This document shows positions 60,584 through 64,000 of a stretch of DNA of 64,000 nucleotides, piece after piece. Under the pieces are notes generated by a model. That model did not search any database and was not told where the DNA came from. It saw only the letters and a program-made list of their open reading frames with translations. This DNA comes from Ciona savignyi. Lineage: Eukaryota; Chordata; Ascidiacea; Phlebobranchia; Cionidae. Positions within the stretch are counted from its first letter, which is position 1. Each line of letters opens with the position of its first letter. Position numbers and translations under genes: made by a program. The stretch is taken from contig CH002899.1 of NCBI GenBank assembly GCA_000149265.1, forward strand, positions 371,470 through 435,469, given 5' to 3'.

Positions 60584-63307
60584 ATGGGCAACAATAGTAG
60601 CAGCAGTTCAACTGAACCAGATGGTGAACCCGACGTGACCGAAGTTGTTGTAGAAGCTCCACTACCAGTCGAGCCAAGGGTTGATCCCGATGTACGTGAA
60701 AATATCGAAGGCACATCTTTGAATTCAAACACCATTACTTCGGTAAGAGATTCTACATATGTTATAGGTTAAGCAAAAATATATAAACCCAAAAGTCTGG
60801 TTCTATGTGGTGTATTTAGGGTACTATCAAAAAATTGTCTGGAGACATAGTTCCAAGCGAATTAACAGGCCAATAGAAAGCAGAGTTTATTAAGTAAACA
60901 GATACGTAGTGTGTGGCTGCACAGCGGCCTTATCAACTTTAGCAGGATTTATGTTCTCATTCCCTTGTGGCAAAGTGTGCTAACACTGTGTGACAAGGAA
61001 TAAAACAGCGGAGGTTATCTTGTTCTAACGTGGTACATGCTGAGATAACTGTGACCTTGTTATCGGGCAGTCGTAACCATATAACACGAAGCGTTACACT
61101 TTCTGAGTGCTTAATGCAGTCACAACGTTTTTATTATGGTTTATACATGTCTGCCTGCAAAGTTAATACGTAACCGTTGTACAAACAGCAAATAAAGAAA
61201 ACATTGACTAAAAAAGAATGTTATCATGTTTGACCCGCTTTAGTGTTACCTCTTTCCATATTTCCCCAATAATTTCATAAGCACTCTTAATTATCAGTGT
61301 TCTTCACACGTGTGTTTTTTATAGGAATTCAATGAAATAAAGGAAGTGATATTGAATCGAAGTTTAGAAGCGGGAAAAGCTTATGTTTACAGAGACAAGG
61401 ATTTTCCAGCGGAACCCAAGTCTCTTTATTATACTTCCCGCGCTCCGAACCAATGGAAAGATATAGCATGGAAAAGACCAACGGTAAGTTAACTATTTCA
61501 ATCCCTAAAGGCAGGCATAATTTGCCCGCGTCGCCTTTAATCCACCTCAGACTATTTTCCATTGTAAATGTATTTTCACGTCATTTATGACCATTGAATT
61601 TAGGATCTTTCCAAAAATCCACGGCTGCTTCAGGACGGACAAAGCAGTGAGGATATTGTGCAAGGTATGCTTGGAAACTGCTGGTTTCTCGCATCTTGTG
61701 CAGCTATTGCTCGTTCGGCAAAGCACATACAAAAAGTAGGTGGCTGAGCATATGTATGTTAAACAAATCCTAGTAGCAATAGTACTGGATGTACAGCTTG
61801 CCCAATTTAAATGTAAACAGATTATACAAACGTTACTTAATCCTGCTAGCCGTCATGGACACAATCAAGTAAAATTTCCCACGTGTAACCATACCACAGG
61901 TTGTCCCTGTGGATCAAGTTATTTCTGGGCCAGATTACGTAGGCATGTTCCACTTTCGTTTTTGGAGATTCGGAAAATGGGTCGATGTCATTGTGGACGA
62001 CCAACTTCCTTCTGTTCGCGGATCACTGTGTTTCGGGAGGTCTGCTAATCGGGATGAATTCTGGCTGCCTCTTTTGGAAAAGGCGTATGCAAAGTAGGTA
62101 TATGGACGTGCTAAGCTATAACGACTGATTTTTGCACTTGTTTTAAATATTTCTACGAATATAGTTTTTTATTGGCCGGTTGGTCTAACGGTTAAGTGCG
62201 TCGCCTTTCAATCGAAAGCTTGCAGGTGCGAAACTGGTCGCTAGCTAGTCGGTTGTGTCCTTGGACAAGGCACTATACGCACATTGCCCTGAACCCAGCG
62301 GATTAATGGGTTCTACCAAATTTAAGGAATCATATACAACACACTGAAATAGATCCGGTAACCCGACGGTGGACGCAAGGTGATCTGACGATTTCCCGTG
62401 TGTTAACCCCCTTGGTTTTCCCATTCACGGGGATAAACATGAATATCCTATCCTATTCTATTGGCCAATACCGTTATTTAAAATTGTTGCAGCTGTGTTT
62501 ACAAAATATTAGTAACCTCGGTGGAATTGCCAACGTTTTTCTCTTCGTTTTATTCAGAGTCCATGGTTCGTATCAAGCAATCGAAGGTGGCTTCACGCAA
62601 GATGGTATGGAAGATTTAACCGGTGGAATCGCGGTCACTTACCAACTCGGGGGCAAAACTCCTGATCATTTATATCGGACAATGACCAAGTATGTAAAGT
62701 ATTATAATTTGTGAAGAAACATAACAAACCGAATAATTTTCTATTTTATGACAATTCTAGGGCGCTTCGAAACGACAGTTTTGTGTGCGGTGGAATTCAA
62801 GGGACTTCAGAGTCGGTCGATAAAAAAACAGGGCTCGTCAGTGCGCATGCCTACTCTGCTCTCAAAGTGGCTAAGGTAAATAATGGTAATAAATATCAAA
62901 TCATAAGCTTAACGCTTTCTACCGTTAAATCGGTGAATTGTGTACAGGTGAATTACCGAGGAAGTACGGTCAAACTGGTCAAATTAAGGAACCCCTGGGG
63001 AGGAAAAAATGAGTGGAAAGGCGATTGGAGTGACGAGTAAGACCTACTTACGTAGATTTATAACTGTTGTAAGCCCTCCCGCTGTATGTGGAATTATAGC
63101 AGCACAAGCGCATTTCTAATCCTTGATTTTCAGTTCTTATACATGGCAATACATACCCGACGATGTGAAATACAGTATTGGGTATGCTAACCGAGATAAT
63201 GGAGAATGGTTTATGTCTTTTGATGACTTCACTCGATATTTCACTGACGTCACGTTTTGTACAATTGGTCCAGATTTCGATGGCGACGGCAAACCTACCG
63301 GTGACAG
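60584..63307 (+). CDS. Calpain-type cysteine protease (3' end beyond window)
   Basis: Ca2+-dependent cytosolic protease. Eight exons in phase: 60584-60742, 61325-61483, 61604-61735, 61900-62093, 62558-62689, 62761-62875, 62948-63036, 63134-63307, the last ending at a donor (phase 2), so the gene continues past 64000 or beyond the last visible exon. CysPc core: [11 protein letters not shown] with catalytic Cys132, SAHAYS with His288, LRNPWG with Asn312; the 156- and 24-residue spacings match classical calpains (105/262/286 in human calpain-2). The start of the C2-like domain ([12 protein letters not shown]) is reached. Whether a penta-EF-hand domain follows cannot be seen. The N-terminus MGNNSSSSS is followed by an acidic/proline arm of about 50 residues that ordinary calpains lack. 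The ATG at 60584 is the first of the frame. Confidence 0.94.
62170..62466 (+). repeat. tRNA-derived SINE, copy 2, in calpain intron
   Basis: Starts with a tRNA-like head GGCCGGTTGGTCTAACGGTT..GTGCGTCGCC..TCGAAAG and a B-box-like GCAGGTGCGAAAC, followed by the same body as the copy at 24.9 kb and a tail ATGAATATCCTATCCTATTC. The 8-bp direct repeat TATTGGCC (62170-62177 and 62459-62466) is a target-site duplication. It is the best-preserved copy here. Confidence 0.92.
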
Positions 63308-64000
63308 GTTTGTTAACTTTCTGCACTAAAATACGTTAAATAACAAAATAATAGCGTGTGTATATATAAGATAGCCACTGTTATAATAAACTAATGAAAG
63401 TACAGTGTGCATTCTAGTTTAGTTTAGTTTATTTTTTGTTTCCACAATTAAAACATGAAGCAGGACTATTGATTGAAATTTGAAAAACGAAAAAAAACGG
63501 CAAACGACAGTCGTTAGAACACGTCTAAAAAAGCAATAAATTATTAAATTGGGCTATAATAAGACGTGGCCGCTAAACCCAAATAAAAAAAATAAATAAT
63601 AAATAAAAATTAAAAAAAATAATAAATTATAAAAAATGATAAAAAAAATAATAAATTTGTAAAAAAATTACACTAAGCCTCGAAGGAAAGTGTGCGTTCC
63701 ATATCTTTTATGCTTTAAATTAAACCCCTTTTTATTAGACTAGCCCAGTGGTTCTTAAACTTTATCAGTCGCGCCCCCCTTAAGATTTGTGATTCATGCT
63801 CACGCCTCACCTACTCAAAAATCAAATTTACGAAAAATAGAACAATAATTTATTTGCCATTACCCTGCTTAGTGTGAAGGATGCAACTGTTTTTGGGAAA
63901 CTAGTCGTTTAATTTGAGGCTTTAATCTATTGGATTAGTGTTAACGAGAAATACGAGGTTTGACTGTAATTTAGAGCTGTTTTTCATCCATATGTCACTG
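63308..64000. other. Calpain intron, A-rich DNA and window end
   Basis: Contains an A-rich simple repeat (about 63580-63670, AATAAA-like units). From 63746, CAGTGGTTCTTAAACTTT with GCGCCCCCCT resembles a hAT-type terminus, whose other end is not in the window. No exon is seen. Confidence 0.45.
63746..63860. mobile_element. Possible hAT-type element end
   Basis: CAGTGGTTCTTAAACTTTAT followed by CGCGCCCCCC is very like the widespread hAT terminal consensus CAGTGGTTCTCAAACTTT. The opposite end and target duplication are not visible. Confidence 0.5.

Noticed and set aside
62170-62240. Functional tRNA gene
   Set aside because: The tRNA-like head is fused to a SINE body with a target duplication and has a degenerate B box; no acceptor stem closes.

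Overview
This window is animal (eukaryotic) genomic DNA. It is AT-rich, the genes are split by short GT-AG introns, and three runs of N mark assembly gaps (about 4863-5078, 20024-20123, 47991-48118). The gene set (fibrillar collagen, Prrx-type homeobox, Rab12-like GTPase, sepiapterin reductase, SLC10 transporter, rhomboid protease, BTB-Kelch protein, calpain), combined with compact gene spacing and small introns, suggests an invertebrate chordate, most likely a tunicate such as Ciona. The species is an inference. No search was run: gene names rest on recognised motifs, and exon models rest on splice signals with matching reading phase.

Layout. 1-8.8 kb (+): 3' two-thirds of a fibrillar collagen gene, with many 45/54/108/162-bp Gly-X-Y exons and a complete C-propeptide. 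9.9-12.9 kb (+): a seven-exon FAM187-type membrane protein with two Ig domains. 13.1-13.4 kb: an unexplained GC-rich block. 14.4-17.4 kb (-): a seven-exon Prrx-type homeobox gene. 20.5-23.0 kb (-): a Rab12-like gene. 26.2-27.1 kb (+): two-exon sepiapterin reductase. 28.3-31.6 kb (-): a six-exon gene for a low-complexity, Ser-rich protein I do not recognise. 32-41.6 kb: a roughly 10-kb gene-poor stretch containing a striking inverted tandem array (37.9-38.2 kb). 41.6-44.0 kb (-): a putative divergent seven-transmembrane protein. 46.8-49.6 kb (+): an SLC10-type sodium/bile acid symporter, one exon of which is probably lost in a gap. 50.1-52.8 kb (+): a nine-exon EF-hand rhomboid (RHBDL-type). 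53.1-58.9 kb (-): a BTB-BACK-Kelch protein. 60.6-64 kb (+): a calpain whose 3' end runs off the window.

The genes do not form an operon or a single pathway; they are independent, largely housekeeping or developmental loci. Mobile DNA sits mainly in introns and spacers: three non-autonomous hAT-like elements with 8-bp target duplications, a possible fourth hAT end, tRNA-derived SINEs, and two other dispersed repeat families.

The observations most worth following up are: the single-codon losses and Gly substitutions in the collagen triple helix; a hAT insertion that begins only 12 bp inside a Kelch-gene splice donor; the large head-to-head inverted tandem array; the GC-rich block; a Rab without an obvious terminal prenylation motif; and a calpain with a myristoylation-like N-terminus.
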